A stretch of DNA of 64,000 nucleotides from Botrytis cinerea B05.10 (taxonomy: Eukaryota > Ascomycota > Leotiomycetes > Helotiales > Sclerotiniaceae), in the NCBI RefSeq assembly GCF_000143535.2, contig NC_037310.1, positions 806,001-870,000 of the forward strand, in the 5' to 3' direction. Positions within the stretch are counted from its first letter, which is position 1; every line of letters begins with the position of its first letter. A program made the translations under genes and the position numbers. Of the stretch, positions 34,745-47,223 are shown in pieces. The notes under the pieces were generated by a model that was not told where the DNA came from, made no database searches, and saw nothing but the letters and a program-made list of their open reading frames with translations.

Positions 34745-35606
34745 TAGCCCAATTCGAGTTGGCATTCAGTATCATGTTATGATTAATAATTGTTGGGTTT
34801 GAGTCTTTTTGGAGTTTGGCAAAAGGAGGGATGGAATTCTACATGGTTCTAATGGCTCATTGCCGGTTGAAATGCATTGGCGTTATTTTGCATGGGTTAA
34901 TCGGCGGTACATACTATACCTTGCTTATTGTACATAATAATGGATTACGAGGGGGACAATAGCAATGGCTGGGTTGTCGGCATGTATGATGCCACAATTG
35001 CTATGGGTGCTATGGAATAAAATAAGATTAATGCTATGGGATAATAGAAGACATATGATATGCTTCTTGTGTAAACATTTTGGCCCAATCCTGTTTTAAT
35101 TGTGATTATCGGTGATCAGCTGTGGACCGAAGTGAGCGAGTAAAGTAGCATGGAATAGGTTCGCTGGCCACTAAAGCACTGGATGTAGAGATTGAAGAAA
35201 TGGCTTCTCGATTAGTTGTCATTTCACAGAGTAAAAGTTCGAAAATCGAAAATCAATATATTTCCAAGACTCTCCAAGATATGCACGCATTCTAATCTGA
35301 TCAGGGTTTAGTGGGTAAGCACTGTAGGAAGTACTTTTCCAATGTCTAAAACGAATGTGTAATCCCAAGTCTTCCTCATCTGAGGGCGCCAACCAATCGT
35401 GGGGTAGGAATGTGTGGTGCCAGGATAAACCTCGGATGCCGGTCAAACTAAATTCCGTCTTGAGCTTTTGTTCGGGGCTGTTGCAGGGCTAGATTTGTTG
35501 TGTAAGGCTGCTGGTCGCATTTCTTGTAGATGCAGAAGTCAACCACCAATTGAAATAACAACAACAGAAACAAAAGCCGCATCTACAACTAGTCGCAGTA
35601 ATCAAT
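34745..35606. other. Intergenic region SEC2 - SF3A1
   Basis: 862 bp with the SEC2 3' UTR and the promoter of the splicing-factor gene. No gene or clear regulatory motif seen. A 75-codon minus-strand ORF (35219-35446) has no recognisable product. Confidence 0.45.
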
Positions 35607-37320
35607 ATGGCCCCTTCAGTCGCAGATGCTGTTGCAGCTCTTGATGAAATAAAACCACCTCAAGGTGTTGTATTACCACCAAAAGAAATCAAAGGTACGC
35701 GATGAGATCAGCATCGAGAGAGTATTATCTAACATTGTAATAGCTATTCTCGAGAAGACAGCAGGCTATGTTGCGCGAAATGGAATTAATTTCGAAGGTG
35801 AGGCATTCTTGAGCTGAATACATTGTACCAACACCAGACTAACAATCTCAGATCGTATCAGGGAAAAAGAAAGAACCAACCCCAAATTCTCCTTCCTTAG
35901 CACCAATGATGCATACAATGCATACTACTTATGGCGACTCAGCGAGATTAAAGAAGGCAGGGGAACCGCAGTTGCGGCAGGGAGGGCTGGAGAGGCGCCG
36001 GCGGAAGCAGAGAAGCCTAAAGGACCACCTGAACCACCCGAGTTCCATTTCTCTGCGCGCATGCCCAATATCAGTGCACAGGATCTCGAAGTGGTCCGAC
36101 TAACCGCTCTGTTCGTTGCGAAAAACGGTAGACAATTTATGACAACACTATCCCAGAGAGAAACGGGGAATTATCAGTTCGACTTCTTGAGGCCTAATCA
36201 CAGTTTACATAACTTCTTCCAGCGATTGATTGATCAATATACTATGTTGTTGCGAGCTAGCGGTATGGACGGAGAAGGCGGGAAGATGCAGCAGGAGAGA
36301 ATCACAGAGTTGCAGGCGAATGTAGACGATAAATTTCACGTTTTGGGTAGAGCTAAGCAAAGAGCAGAGTGGTTCAAATTCCAAGACGAGCAAAAACAGA
36401 AGAAGGAGGAGGCGGTTGAGAAGGAGAAGCTTACATATGCACAAATCGATTGGCACGACTTTGTCGTGGTAGAGACTGTTATGTTCACGGAGGCTGATGA
36501 TCAGACGAACTTACCTCCACCAACATCACTGAACGAACTTCAATTTGCCTCTCTGGACCAAAAGGCACAAATGTCTATCAACTCGACACACATGCGCATT
36601 GAAGAAGCCATGCCTGGAGACGATGGAATATTCGATGGATCATATGCCCAACCACAATATAACATGGCTCCACCACCAGTGCCTCAACCATCATATCAGC
36701 CACAATACCAAGACCCACGCCAGAAGAATAACGAAGATGAGGATGAAGAAGAACAGAGGATACGAGAGCGAACTGAGGCTAGAGCTCGTGCTCAACAAGC
36801 ACAGGCTGAAGCTAAGGGTGGCGCTGCACCTATGAGAATCAAAGAGAACTACGTTCCTAGAGCTGCCGCAAGAGCTGCTAATAAGCAACAAATGGCTCTT
36901 TGTCCTAATTGTAATCAACAAATTCCTTATGATGAGCTTGATGCTCATATGAGAAGTAAGATAACACTCTAAATCTTGTGATGAACTCAACCGGCTAACA
37001 CTTTTATAGTTGAATTACTGGATCCTAGGTGGAAGGAACAGAAAGCGAAGGCAGAGAGCCGCTATGCAACAACTAATCTCTCAACGCAAGATGTCGCTAA
37101 TAATCTCAAACGTTTAGCGAGTCAAAGAAGTGATATTTTTGATGGAGCTACAGGGCAACATATAACAGAAGAAGAAGCCGCTCGAAGAAAGAAGGCAGCG
37201 AATGGTTATGATGGTACTCCGGTGGACAAAGCAGACAGAGCACGATATGAAATGATGCAGAATGTGAATGTAGAGGAGCAAATTCGGGCGATTCACCAGA
37301 AATTTGGGGATAAAAAATAG
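35607..37320 (+). CDS. PRP21: Splicing factor 3A subunit 1 (SF3a120 / Prp21)
   Basis: SF3A1 is a U2 snRNP subunit needed to form the prespliceosome. Four inferred exons: 35607-35694, 35744-35797, 35852-36955 and 37010-37320, giving 518 residues. Two SURP modules are visible: residues about 30-80 (ILEKTAGYVARNGINFEDRI, KFSFLSTNDAYNAYYLWRL) and about 127-176 (LTALFVAKNGRQFMTTLSQR, YQFDFLRPNHSLHNFFQRL). A coiled, charged segment and the DWHDFVVVETVMF block follow, then a Pro/Gln-rich linker. A C-terminal zinc-finger-like CPNCNQQIPYDELDAHMR leads to ELLDPRWKEQKAKAESRY and VDKADRARYEMMQNVNVEEQ. The ubiquitin-like domain found in the animal protein is absent, as in many fungal forms. All junctions keep frame with standard splice sites. 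Confidence 0.94.
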
Positions 37321-38105
37321 GTTAATGGTTGAACTGAGCACGAGGAGGAACTCCACGCTAGTATGAAAGTGATTGACTCGTGGAGATAGATCTTTTTCTC
37401 AAATTGTATGCGTACGTCTTAACGGAAGGATTTCAAAACATAGGAGCATGGTGTTCCGGCTTGAGGATGGGGTATGTTTTATGTAAATTATGAATTAATA
37501 TTTATACAGCTACTGAGTGTTCAGCAGCTGCCTGCATATCATTCCTACTCGTTGTCATTGGTATTGCACATTCTTTGGTCGCATTGGTGGGAGCCATCTT
37601 CATCGTGGTATTTCCACAGGCGGACGAGAGTAAAGCACATACATAAATGCCTAATAGGCAATTGTTCTCTCGCTTTACTTTGCTTTACTTTGCTTTACTT
37701 GTGATATCGTGTACTGTATACTTATGTGTGATATCTTGCTACTTGACTTTTTCTTTGGATTTTGCTTCTGGGTCTTGACGCAGGCGAGAGAGTCGGGGTG
37801 ATGGGATGATGAGGTGATGAGGTGATGAGGTGATGCATCTGAAAGGTGGTTTTCCTCTGGGATTGAATGTTTGTAGATGGTATTTGTCGGTTTGTGCTTG
37901 GATGGGGTGTGATGCGATGTGATGTGATGTGGTTTGTATAAAGGACAACTTGGATAGGCCATCCTTGATTTTTTTGTGGGTTGGATTGAGCCAGGTTGGA
38001 TTGGTTTGGTTTGGTTTAGTTTCAGGACGGGATGTGATATGTATTGGCTTTTTATTTAAGTGTGGTTGGTGTATCTGGCGATGTTGAAATTTCGTGTGTA
38101 TTGTG

Positions 38106-38133
38106 TATGTGTGTGTGTGTGTGTGTGTATGTG
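38106..38133. repeat. GT dinucleotide microsatellite
   Basis: An uninterrupted run of about ten GT/TG units ending in TATGTG, inside the G/T-rich asymmetric stretch. Confidence 0.8.
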
Positions 38134-41100
38134 TTTGCGGACTTGCTGGCTTGAAAGGTGGTGCGATGAGATGTGCTGATGATATGAGTATTGTGGGTGC
38201 GGCGGATGTGGTAGATGTGATAGGTGTGGTAGGTGTGGTAGTATACGTGTAAATTGGTCATCTATTTGGTAGTTGTGGGATAGAAATGGATGATGGGCTG
38301 ATGAGGGGATTTTGGAGACGGGGTTGTGTTTATGTGGTGGGTGGGTTTGGGGAGACGATGGATGAAGTAGATTGATGAGAGTTGGTGAGTCGGTGAGTTG
38401 GAGGCTCGTGTGCGTGCAGGGGGGACTGGATGTGCATTTGTCTGTGTAGGTATGCTTGGGGTGCTGGGGAGATGTTGAGAGGGACAAGACAGGGTCGGCA
38501 AATAATAGGTGGGCTCGGGAATAATGGTCCATGGTTGCGTTGAGCTTCGTTTGTGATACTGGGTGCTGTGGGCGATGGCGCTGTTGTGGAGTTAGGTGGA
38601 GAGTTGGGAATAGCTTCAATATCGTAGATATAGTAGGAATATGCTAGTTTTGGCGGTGCTGGTTGGTGAAAGATATAATCGAAGTAGTTCTTGGCTGAAC
38701 AACAATAGCCAATTTGCTGTGCTCCTTGTGTTTCCATGGGAAAATTGCAACTTATCGATTAAGGTGAGTTCAGAGCAGTTGCGTATGTGATGATTTATTT
38801 GTATGATATACTGAGAAATCGGGAGATATGGAGGAATTGCACTGTTGAGCTTCTGGAGGATTAAGCTCCACATTCTTTTCACGCAACATCTTGCGGGGTC
38901 GAGGACGACAGTGTGGTTGAGGTTGGTGATCTGATGGTCTGGTGGAATGGTATTCAGCTGTGAGATTCAAAGTCGTTCTGGGTTCGAGCAAATGCTATGT
39001 GTGAATTGGGTGAGATGATGGGAATATATAGGGTTGGAAAACCTTCGAGATATAGTGTGAGTGTTTATGATGCCAGTGTCTGGACTCCAATAGATGATTG
39101 GAAAGATATTGAAGGGAATGGACTTGTTGGGGGAAAAATGTGGTGGCAAAGTCAAATTTCCAACGTAGAAGATCTCAAAGCGAGTAGCTCTGATCCTTTA
39201 GAGCAAAGGAAATATGTGCGTTCACAACCGGAAAGATATTTTGGCATCCGAATTCCACCCCTTCATCCTCGTCTCTACCACCAAATGCTGTATGCGAGCT
39301 GATTAGAATATGTTATTTCATACTACAATGTGCACTTTTCACAATACATCTCAACAATGCTAAGTCGATTATATGACCGCTGCCCAAAGACTTCTAGTCA
39401 TGGAGGATATATCATCTGACAAAGTCCAGTGATACTCATACCGTATATGAACTCGTTCTACTGAATCTACATTCACCGAGTGACTACTTGGCAGTCACGT
39501 TTCGAATTTCCTTACGTGTCCCTTATGAGCTTGGGTAGCAATGCTGCTTTATTTCTTTGTTGGGAAAATATTTTCACCCCTCACTATGTTGTCATATGGT
39601 TTAATTTGTATACTCCCACTCATTTCGGGAATGTTGTGAAGTGAGGCATTCAGTATCAAAAATGGGCTGGGATAATCGACCACTACCTCTAGTATTATGC
39701 GAAGAGGAACCCAAAGGTATGATAATAGTTCCAATAATCTTACTAGCAAGCTACGAGAAGACATGCGTGAGTGTTGGAGATAGATGGGAATTCTCATAAG
39801 TGATCTACCTGGTCGATTTACACTGACAGCAGAGACCTCATGCGATTCGGTACCCTGGCGTGGGAAACTCAAAGCAGACATAGGGAGACTATGACTGAGG
39901 GTGCGAAAAATGATAATCGAAGCTCTTTCTATAAGAGATCAGAGCGTCATAATAAGGGTGTTGATGGTGGAGGTTGAAAGATACTCTACTTTCTCGATAT
40001 TGGAGTCTCCGACAATTCGAATTAGCAAGCCAATGTTAGGATTGAATTCAACCGATTGAGTCATTTTGAATATCGTACCCGGACTAATTTGAAGTCTCTC
40101 CTAGCAAGACTCTAGATCCGACTACGGAGAATACTACTCAGCACTTGTAGAGAAGGTAGAGCTTCATTTCAGCCCTGCTCTTTCCTCCATAAACGAGAAG
40201 AACACCCAATAAACCAAGACGAACCCGTGAAAATACAACGGAGCAGAAGGAATGACAAAAGTAGCTTTATTTAGAGAGCACATTTTAACATACTTGAGAT
40301 GCCATACTCACCTAGTCTGCTACTACCCAAAAACATTCATTCTCATTGCTTCGCCAAGTATTTCTCTGGAGGATATTGACAAGCGCCCTGATATGACCGT
40401 CAAATAAACAGACATAAACGTCCTTCTCTACCCTACCTCCTCTCCGTGCAGTCATTCCACTGTATCTTCTAGTGTCCTTCATCTCAGGCAGGAAGTCTAG
40501 TCCTGTAATAGGCGTTTGTGTTGCGGTTCAAACACTTCAAGTCTTTCAATGACCGAGGCTGCAGTTCAGATGTGAAAGGTAAAGAGATCATCTAAATGCA
40601 GATAAACTCCTTCATACATCCGAATTGAGTATTGGAGATGTGTTAATGACTCCGTGGCTCCCGAATACGCTTGCTGTCGATTTGCAGTTGGATTTTTGAA
40701 AGCCATGAAATGTTCATATCGACGTGAGGTAAAATAACATGCCAAGCAATCCCAATACCACAGTTTTAGAGTCCCAAGCAAGCGCTGGAATTTCCGTGAC
40801 TTAATTGCACGGGAGGATTGAGAAAGCATCCTGAGAGGATTGAATATGTAGTAAGAGGTGCACGAATAAGTTTGCGATCCCGAGGTCGGGCCACTCTCCG
40901 GAGTGTTAAAAGTGCTACCAAGATCTCCTGAATGATTTACAGCGTCATAATCTCATTACGCTCATGCAATGGCATTCCCGAAGGAAGATGATTGTTCCTA
41001 CGGCCCGTGGAAATATACAGGTGGCCACGTTGAGCAGGTAGTGGTAATGCAATGTATCCGGGTTCGTATGGGTAGTACTTTGCACAGTAATTTTGTGATA

Positions 41101-41837
41101 CAAATCTTCTTTTGGACCATTGTGATAAAGAAAGTTTATATTGCATATATACAAAGCCTCAAAAAGTATCAATGGAATGGTCAACTTTAAAAATCTCAAA
41201 ATTAGTCGATGTTCCTGAAATTGTTAAGTGTTGACTACCTTCACAAACCACAATCGGGAAGCCCTCGCTAATCCGACCATATACTTGACCTAGACACTTC
41301 GCAGTCCTCCAACATTTACTTAATGAAACTACGATAGAAAATAGAACATGAGGAACAGACTCACATAATTCCGGATCTAATTGATGTAGACGAACATTCA
41401 TTAAGGCGTTGTGAAAGGCTAGCGACATAGCATCAAAGTGGTAGTCCCTGACTGTGACTTCAATGGAAACCAATGAAACAGAAGACATTAACAATGCGAC
41501 ACTACACGGGAAAATGGTTCAATACGTGTTGAAGTGTATGTCAATGTAATATCACACGGACTTGGCTACCATATCTTCCACAGCAAAGAAACCACTCAGC
41601 TAAAAAGGTCTTGACCGAAGCATTGAAAGTAGTTGAAAGGAAAGGAAGACTTTTAGACAGTTAGAATATAAGTTAGATAATGATGATAAAGTAAATACTC
41701 TAGGATAATAGTATATTCCCTTGCATTAGGTGATTAGTTTATGTTATATCGTTTTTGGAATGTTGCCCCTTGTACATATAATTGGCACTTCCGAGTGGTC
41801 TTCATTTAGGCCCAGCCACAAAATACCTCTTGTCCCC

Positions 41838-41870
41838 TCTCTCTTCTCTCTCTCTCTCTCTCTCTCTTCC
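41838..41870. repeat. CT dinucleotide microsatellite upstream of ASH1
   Basis: A CTCTCT run of about 30 bases in the presumed ASH1 promoter or leader, followed by CACCACCAC sequence. Pyrimidine runs like this are common just before fungal transcription starts. Confidence 0.7.
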
Positions 41871-42162
41871 ACTTCTTCAATACAACCTTTTAGCCACCAC
41901 CACCACACCACAACACCACAAATCGTACTCTTACTTCGTTATATCCAACAACGTCGCGATTGTACCCTCATAATTCTTTGATGTCTCCAATATCTAGTCA
42001 ATAATTTTGTCACTAAGAACCTTGCATTTCTTACTCATCAGTTTTCGCTGTGAGTTAGAGAGAGAGCAAGCCACAGCCTGGTGGATCCTACTCGTCAACT
42101 TTCGCGTCTTCTCCATAACATACATTAATGCTACAACAATAACGCGACACAATTTGATCAAT

Positions 42163-44690
42163 ATGTTTTCCAATTTACTGGATAGAATGGGCGCATCGTC
42201 TCGCTCTTCTAGTAAGCACGAAATAACGCGTGCCCCTTCATCGGAATCAATCGATACTTCAATCACTGTCGACGACTCCTCGAACTTAAATTCCTCTACA
42301 TCTACACCTCCAACCAGCATTGGGGACAATGTCAGTGTCACTTCTGCCACCGGCAAGCCTGAGCCCATTGCCGACGAGGCATCAATCGCACCCGAACATA
42401 CAGATAGACGAAGTCAGCGAGCCCGCGCAAAGGTCGGAACCTACAATGCTAAGATTCTTGCCGGCACAGCCGTACACACCCCTAAGAAATTTTTGAAGGA
42501 GAAGAGCGCTCTGAACAATGAAGCACGGCGACAAACTATATCAGGAGGTGAATTGGCTGATGCATTGGGTCCGGCAAATGCGTCTGCAAACACTGTAGGA
42601 AAGAATGCACAAAAGTTAGTTAGTGAGGGAATTGATGCTCTGGACTTGTCTTGGTCAGTCAAGAAACTGCCCAAGTCAGCCAGCAAGACCAATCTCAAAA
42701 GTTCTAAAAGTACTGCTGCTAAGAAGGAGGATCTTTCTCGACGAAAATCTTTACGATCAACACCTGGCGAGAAGGCGGAAGGGCTCACGAAGAAGATCAG
42801 CATACTAGGAAAGAGGGATCGAAAGGAAATGGGAGGCGGTCTTCAGAAGGCAAAGCGGGAGCTCAGAAACCTCGCAGACACGAAGGAATTTGCAAAAATC
42901 GAAACAGAGCCTGTCGTATTAGAAGTCTGGAGCAATGGAAAGCTTGTAAAAAAGGAGTCGACAAGGAAGAAGAAGAAGGCAGAGGAGCCCCAATCTCAAG
43001 TCTCCGAGCCGGAGCCTACCAAGACCCCAGCAAAGAAAGTAGCGCAAGGCAGGAAAGAGAAAGCTTGGCTAACCAAGGGGCTCTACGCGGGACAGGATCC
43101 AGCCAATCTCGATTGGTTCAGTTCTTCTGGAAATACAAAGTCCCCTTTCAGGTGGACTGGAAAGCCAAACAAAGCCCTGCCATTACCCTTGTGGAATGGC
43201 CAAAGATTACTACACGTTGGAAGAGATTTCAAATTGCCTTTCGATATTTGTGCTCCACTCCCACCAGGACAACCTAAACCTACGGAGTGGTACAAGACTT
43301 CTCATAGTAAGCTTTATGGATTTAACTGCTCTCGTGTATATGCTAATTCTTCATATAGATCGATTCATTGGAGAAGCCGGTTCAATGTGGAAGAAGTCAA
43401 GCTTGTTTGATAGTTTCTTCTCTAAGTGTATCTGTAAACCCGATGCGGGTTGTGATGAAGATTGCCAAAATAAAATCATGCTTTACGAGTGCGACGATAC
43501 CAATTGTGGCGCAGGACGAGATAGTTGTACCAACCGTGCATTCGCCGAGCTCGTTAATCGTCGCAAAGGCAATTCGTTCCGAAAAGGTGGCAACAAATAT
43601 GAGATTGGCGTTGAAGTTATCAAAACAGCTGATCGTGGTTATGGAGTTCGAAGTAATCGCTGCTTCAACGCAAACCAGATTATCGTTGAGTATACAGGGG
43701 AGATTATCACCGAAGATGAATGTGACAGACGCATGAATGAGGATTATAAAGATAATGATGTAATTACCCCATTCCACTTTCCAGTACAAAATCAGTTGAC
43801 TAACTATCATTCAATAGTGTTATTATCTAATGTCATTTGATCAGAACATGATCATTGATGCGACCAGAGGTAGCATTGCTAGATTTGTTAACCATTCCTG
43901 CAGACCAAACTGCAGAATGGTGAAGTGGATTGTGGAGGGCAAGCCGCGTATGGCTCTGTTCGCTGGCGACAATCCTATTATGACTGGTGATGAGCTCACC
44001 TACGATTACAATTTTGACCCATTTTCGGCCAAAAATGTTCAAGCATGTCGCTGTGGTAGTGACAATTGCCGCGGTGTATTGGGACCTCGACCAAAGGACC
44101 AAAAGGTCATCAAGGCCACCACCATTAAAGATGTTGTTAAAGCTGGTCTTAAGGCCGGTAAGCGAAAGCTTCAACAGATGATTGGTGATGACGAAGACGA
44201 CGAAGATGCCCAGGTTCAAAAGAAGCGAAAGACGAAGACAGCTACAGGAGTCAAATCATCTATATCTACAGCTACCACAAATGTTGCAAAAACAGTCAAA
44301 AAAACAGTCTCTTCGCGACTTTCGACCGCTCGTCATATGGTTGGCTCTACCAAGAAAACAGTTAACGTTAGCCAATCCACATCAGGCTCACTTAAAACAT
44401 ACGGAAAGAAGCAGATGAAGCTCTCTTCGAGCAGCGCAAGTTTGACTTTCGTTTCGCCCGAGAAAATTCACAGGGGTAAAGAAACGAGGAGAGAAAGTGT
44501 ATCGAAAAGTATAGCACGAAGTAGGCGTTCTACTAGACGATCCAGCGTGTCTGATGATGCCAATGAGAGTACGATTCGAGTGGTCACTAACTTTGAAGAA
44601 GAAGAAGAAGAAGAAGAAGAAGAAGACGAAGACGAAGACGAAGACGAAGACGAAGACGAAGACGAAGACGAAGACGAAGAAGAAGATTAA
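42163..44690 (+). CDS. ASH1: ASH1-type SET-domain histone H3K36 methyltransferase
   Basis: Fungal ASH1 methylates histone H3 lysine 36 at poorly transcribed chromatin and influences gene silencing. Three inferred exons (42163-43306, 43359-43759, 43818-44690) give 805 residues. The start is the ATG giving MFSNLLDRMGASSR. An upstream open stretch starts at a non-ATG codon. The N-terminal half is basic and low complexity. The AWS module is KCICKPDAGCDEDCQNKIML and CDDTNCGAGRDSCTNRAF. The SET domain has YEIGVEVIKTADRGYGVRSN, IIVEYTGEIITEDECDRRM, YYLMSFDQNMIIDATRGSIA and RFVNHSCRPNC (AdoMet-binding NHSC), then GDELTYDYNFDPF. The post-SET reads CRCGSDNCRG. The AWS-SET-postSET order without a C-terminal SRI domain argues for ASH1 over SET2. 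The C-terminus is an extreme Glu/Asp tract encoded by a microsatellite. Confidence 0.9.
44595..44687 (+). repeat. GAA / GACGAA coding microsatellite (acidic tail of ASH1)
   Basis: About 93 bp of in-frame GAA then GAC-GAA codons encode an uninterrupted Glu/Asp tail just before the ASH1 stop codon. The trinucleotide and hexanucleotide units make length changes likely without frameshift. Confidence 0.9.
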
Positions 44691-45290
44691 ATGAGGGACC
44701 TGTAACCACGATATACACAAATTTTGGCTGCATTGTTAGGGGGTGTTGCTGCGCTCGGGGCGAAGGGGGCTGCTAGGATCGGAATGGGTACACGGACTTT
44801 TATCTTATTTGGGCTGCTGGCATGGCTAAATCTTCAACGACAGGCGTATGGCTTCTTTTTGTATGAATATCTTCTAATAGTTCCTCAACATCAACTTTCG
44901 GGATTTTTTCTTCAATTTTGTTTCACCTATCTTTGAGCAGTGAAAAGAAAACGTCTAATCGAGTGAGAATGCACTATTAGCAATTAGATTGCATGCAGCC
45001 GAGCCGAAGCCAGCCCGCCTATCTAATCGAGATTTTAATGCCGATTTCTATCCACCGCCTTTAGAGAAATATTTCCAAAGACATCATAGAATTATCAACT
45101 TTGCCATAGGGACTACAAATCATTTATTTTAATTAAGCAAACTTTGGTCAATTACTTTTAATTCGCTGCCATTGTATTTTTGTTTAACATGATATCATCT
45201 ACATAATATAACCAGCTCCCCAAAATTAAAAAATCCGCCACAGGCTAGAGAGAAGAGAGAACTGGGAAAGTTCTCTCCACAGATACATTC
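44691..45290. other. Intergenic region ASH1 - mitochondrial carrier
   Basis: 600 bp. An open stretch at 44700-44936 reads as a hydrophobic, Ala/Gly-rich segment (LGGVAALGAKGAARIG, TFILFGLLAWLNLQRQ) but has only one internal ATG. I could not tie it to a family. The remainder is AT-rich and should hold the carrier promoter. Confidence 0.4.
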
Positions 45291-46549
45291 ATGAACACCA
45301 CAGAGGATCGCAGCAAACGCGCACTGCACGAGCTGCATTTGACACAATCTAGAGAGAATGGAGATCTAGGTCCTTCACAATCAGGATTTGTATCAAAAGT
45401 AGCAGTAAAACCAGTTCCAGTTGCTAAGTCATGGGCGCATTTCGTTGCTGGAGGGTAAGATTTGCCCCTCCATCATTTTTAACAATTGATGCTTCAAGAT
45501 CCAACACTAACATAATTTTGACTACAGCGTGGGGGGAATGACAGCCGCAGCTCTCACAGCACCTCTCGATGTCCTAAAAACGCGCTTGCAATCCGATTTC
45601 TACCAAGCACAACTGGCGCAGAGTCGTCTGGCCAAGGGGATTTCTCCACATGCACATCTCTCGCCCTTACGTAGCGGACTCTTACATTTCCGTGAAACTT
45701 TTCAGATACTCGGGTCGGTACATAGACTTGAAGGATATCGTGCGCTCTTCAAGGGATTGGGGCCAAATCTTGTAGGTGTGGTTCCTGCGAGGTCAATCAA
45801 CTTTTTCGTCGTGGGTAACGGAAAGCGAATATTGGCGGGGTATAATGGTGGGGTGGAATCAGCTTGGGTAGTTTGTCTCGCGGCAGCCGCTGCTGGAATC
45901 ACGACGAGTACGGTTACGAATCCTATTTGGTTAATCAAAACCCGATTGCAACTAGATAAGAATGTGGCTGAGAGAGCAGGTGATGTCGGCAAGAGACAGT
46001 ACAAGAACAGCTGGGATTGTATCAAGCAGGTTGTTAAGGGAGAGGGAATACGGGGTTTATATAAGGGAATGAGTGCGAGTTATTTGGGTGTTACGGAAAG
46101 TACGTTACAATGGGTCTTGTATGAACAAATGAAGAAGAGTTTGGAGAAGAGAGAGGAGAGAATAACCTTGAGTGGGAAGCCCAGGAATCTCTTGGACCAC
46201 TCAATACAATGGACTGGAAGCCTAGGAGCAGCGGGATTTGCAAAACTTGTGGCAGCACTTGCGACTTATCCTCATGAGGTGAGCTCGAGTTTATACCTCT
46301 TGGTAAATGATATGCTAACAATGCACGTAGGTTCTACGAACACGCCTAAGACAAGCTCCTTTAGACCATGGACGCCCCAAATACACTGGACTCGTTCAAT
46401 GCTTTAACCTCGTTTGGAAAGAAGAGGGAATGGTTGCTTTATATGGAGGCTTAACGCCGCATCTATTACGAACAGTGCCGAGTGCTGCCATCATGTTCGG
46501 TATGTATGAGGGAATATTGAAACTACTGGAAAAGCCAGCTTCATCTTAA
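45291..46549 (+). CDS. RIM2: Mitochondrial carrier, Rim2-like (pyrimidine nucleotide transporter)
   Basis: Mitochondrial carrier family (SLC25) protein of the inner membrane. Three inferred exons (45291-45454, 45528-46278, 46331-46549) give 377 residues. Three tandem carrier repeats are visible with their P-x-D/E-x-hydrophobic-K/R signatures: APLDVLKTRLQ, NPIWLIKTRLQ and YPHEVLRTRLRQAP, the last formed across the intron at 46279-46330. WAHFVAGGVGGMTAAALTAP and YKGMSASYLGVTESTLQWVL are typical of the Rim2/SLC25A33-36 branch, which exchanges pyrimidine nucleotides to supply mtDNA and mtRNA synthesis. The N-terminal ~45 residues are variable. Family membership is certain from the motifs. Substrate assignment rests on similarity to Rim2 and is an inference. 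Confidence 0.87.
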
Positions 46550-47223
46550 GGAAGACACGGATGAACTGGGTAGATGTACAACACATGAATAGGGTTTTAC
46601 GATGGCGTTTGTATCAAAAAAGCGGCACATGACGACTATCAGGACTTATGGTATTCCACTTCAGGCAGGATCGGCTACATACAATGTACATTATGAAATC
46701 TATGGCGCTTTGTGGAAACGGATGTGGGTTGATAGATCATCAGCATATTGTATCTGCATATACATAGGCCATAGTAGGGAGGACATTCCGCTCCAAAGAC
46801 TCATATAGACCAGAGCAATGTTGCACAGGCAATAAAGATGGGTCTATGATATCAGATATTTTCAATTTGCTTGATTCTGATGTAGCTGATATAACAGAAC
46901 CTGCAATTAAATTGTGCAAGCAACCATTTCCCCAAGATGGTCGAAATGCAGCCACCCACCAGCTAAACGCCCTTGGTATATGTGAGAAAATCGAAATAAA
47001 ACTACGGCTAACACCCCCCTTCCCCCACCCCATTTTGAGTATGAAATTACCATACTCCCATCTTTGTAAGCTATCTTATCATATTTCAGGTTTCCTGCAT
47101 TGGAGCTTGAGCTTAGGACATTGTTTGTACCATTGATATCGTCTTTCCCATGGTATTCGGACGTCGTTTCTTGAGTTTTCGTGGAACATGTTGAGTCTTC
47201 ACTTCCGCATCCTCCCAACGACT
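46550..47223. other. 3' regions of RIM2-like carrier and SNX3
   Basis: 674 bp between convergent genes, with no supported coding sequence or recognisable motif. Confidence 0.45.

Larger units (their letters stand above)
37321..42162. other. 4.8-kb gene-poor interval between SF3A1 and ASH1
   Basis: No gene can be supported here. 37750-38620 is strongly strand-asymmetric (plus strand rich in G and T, with GATGAGGT, GGTTTG and GTGT repeats), and the minus-strand ORFs across it read as low-complexity His/Ser/Pro/Thr. 39300-41700 is ordinary AT-rich sequence with short ORFs on both strands, none recognisable. A 101-codon ORF (38997-39302, plus) begins with ATG but has no known relative that I can name. 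The last 400 bp contain a CT repeat (about 41838-41868) and CACCAC-rich leader sequence that fit the ASH1 promoter. Confidence 0.55.

Noticed and set aside
38056..38737. Minus-strand ORFs of 135-187 codons rich in His, Ser, Pro, Thr
   Set aside because: Overlapping frames are all open because the DNA is G/T-skewed and repetitive. No conserved segment or start context.
39300..41700. Degenerate transposon in the AT-rich gap before ASH1
   Set aside because: No terminal repeats, integrase, transposase or reverse-transcriptase motif could be seen in any frame.
42163..44690. SET2 (the major H3K36 methyltransferase) as identity for the SET-domain gene
   Set aside because: No WW or SRI domain follows the post-SET motif. 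The basic N-terminal half and acidic tail fit fungal ASH1 better.
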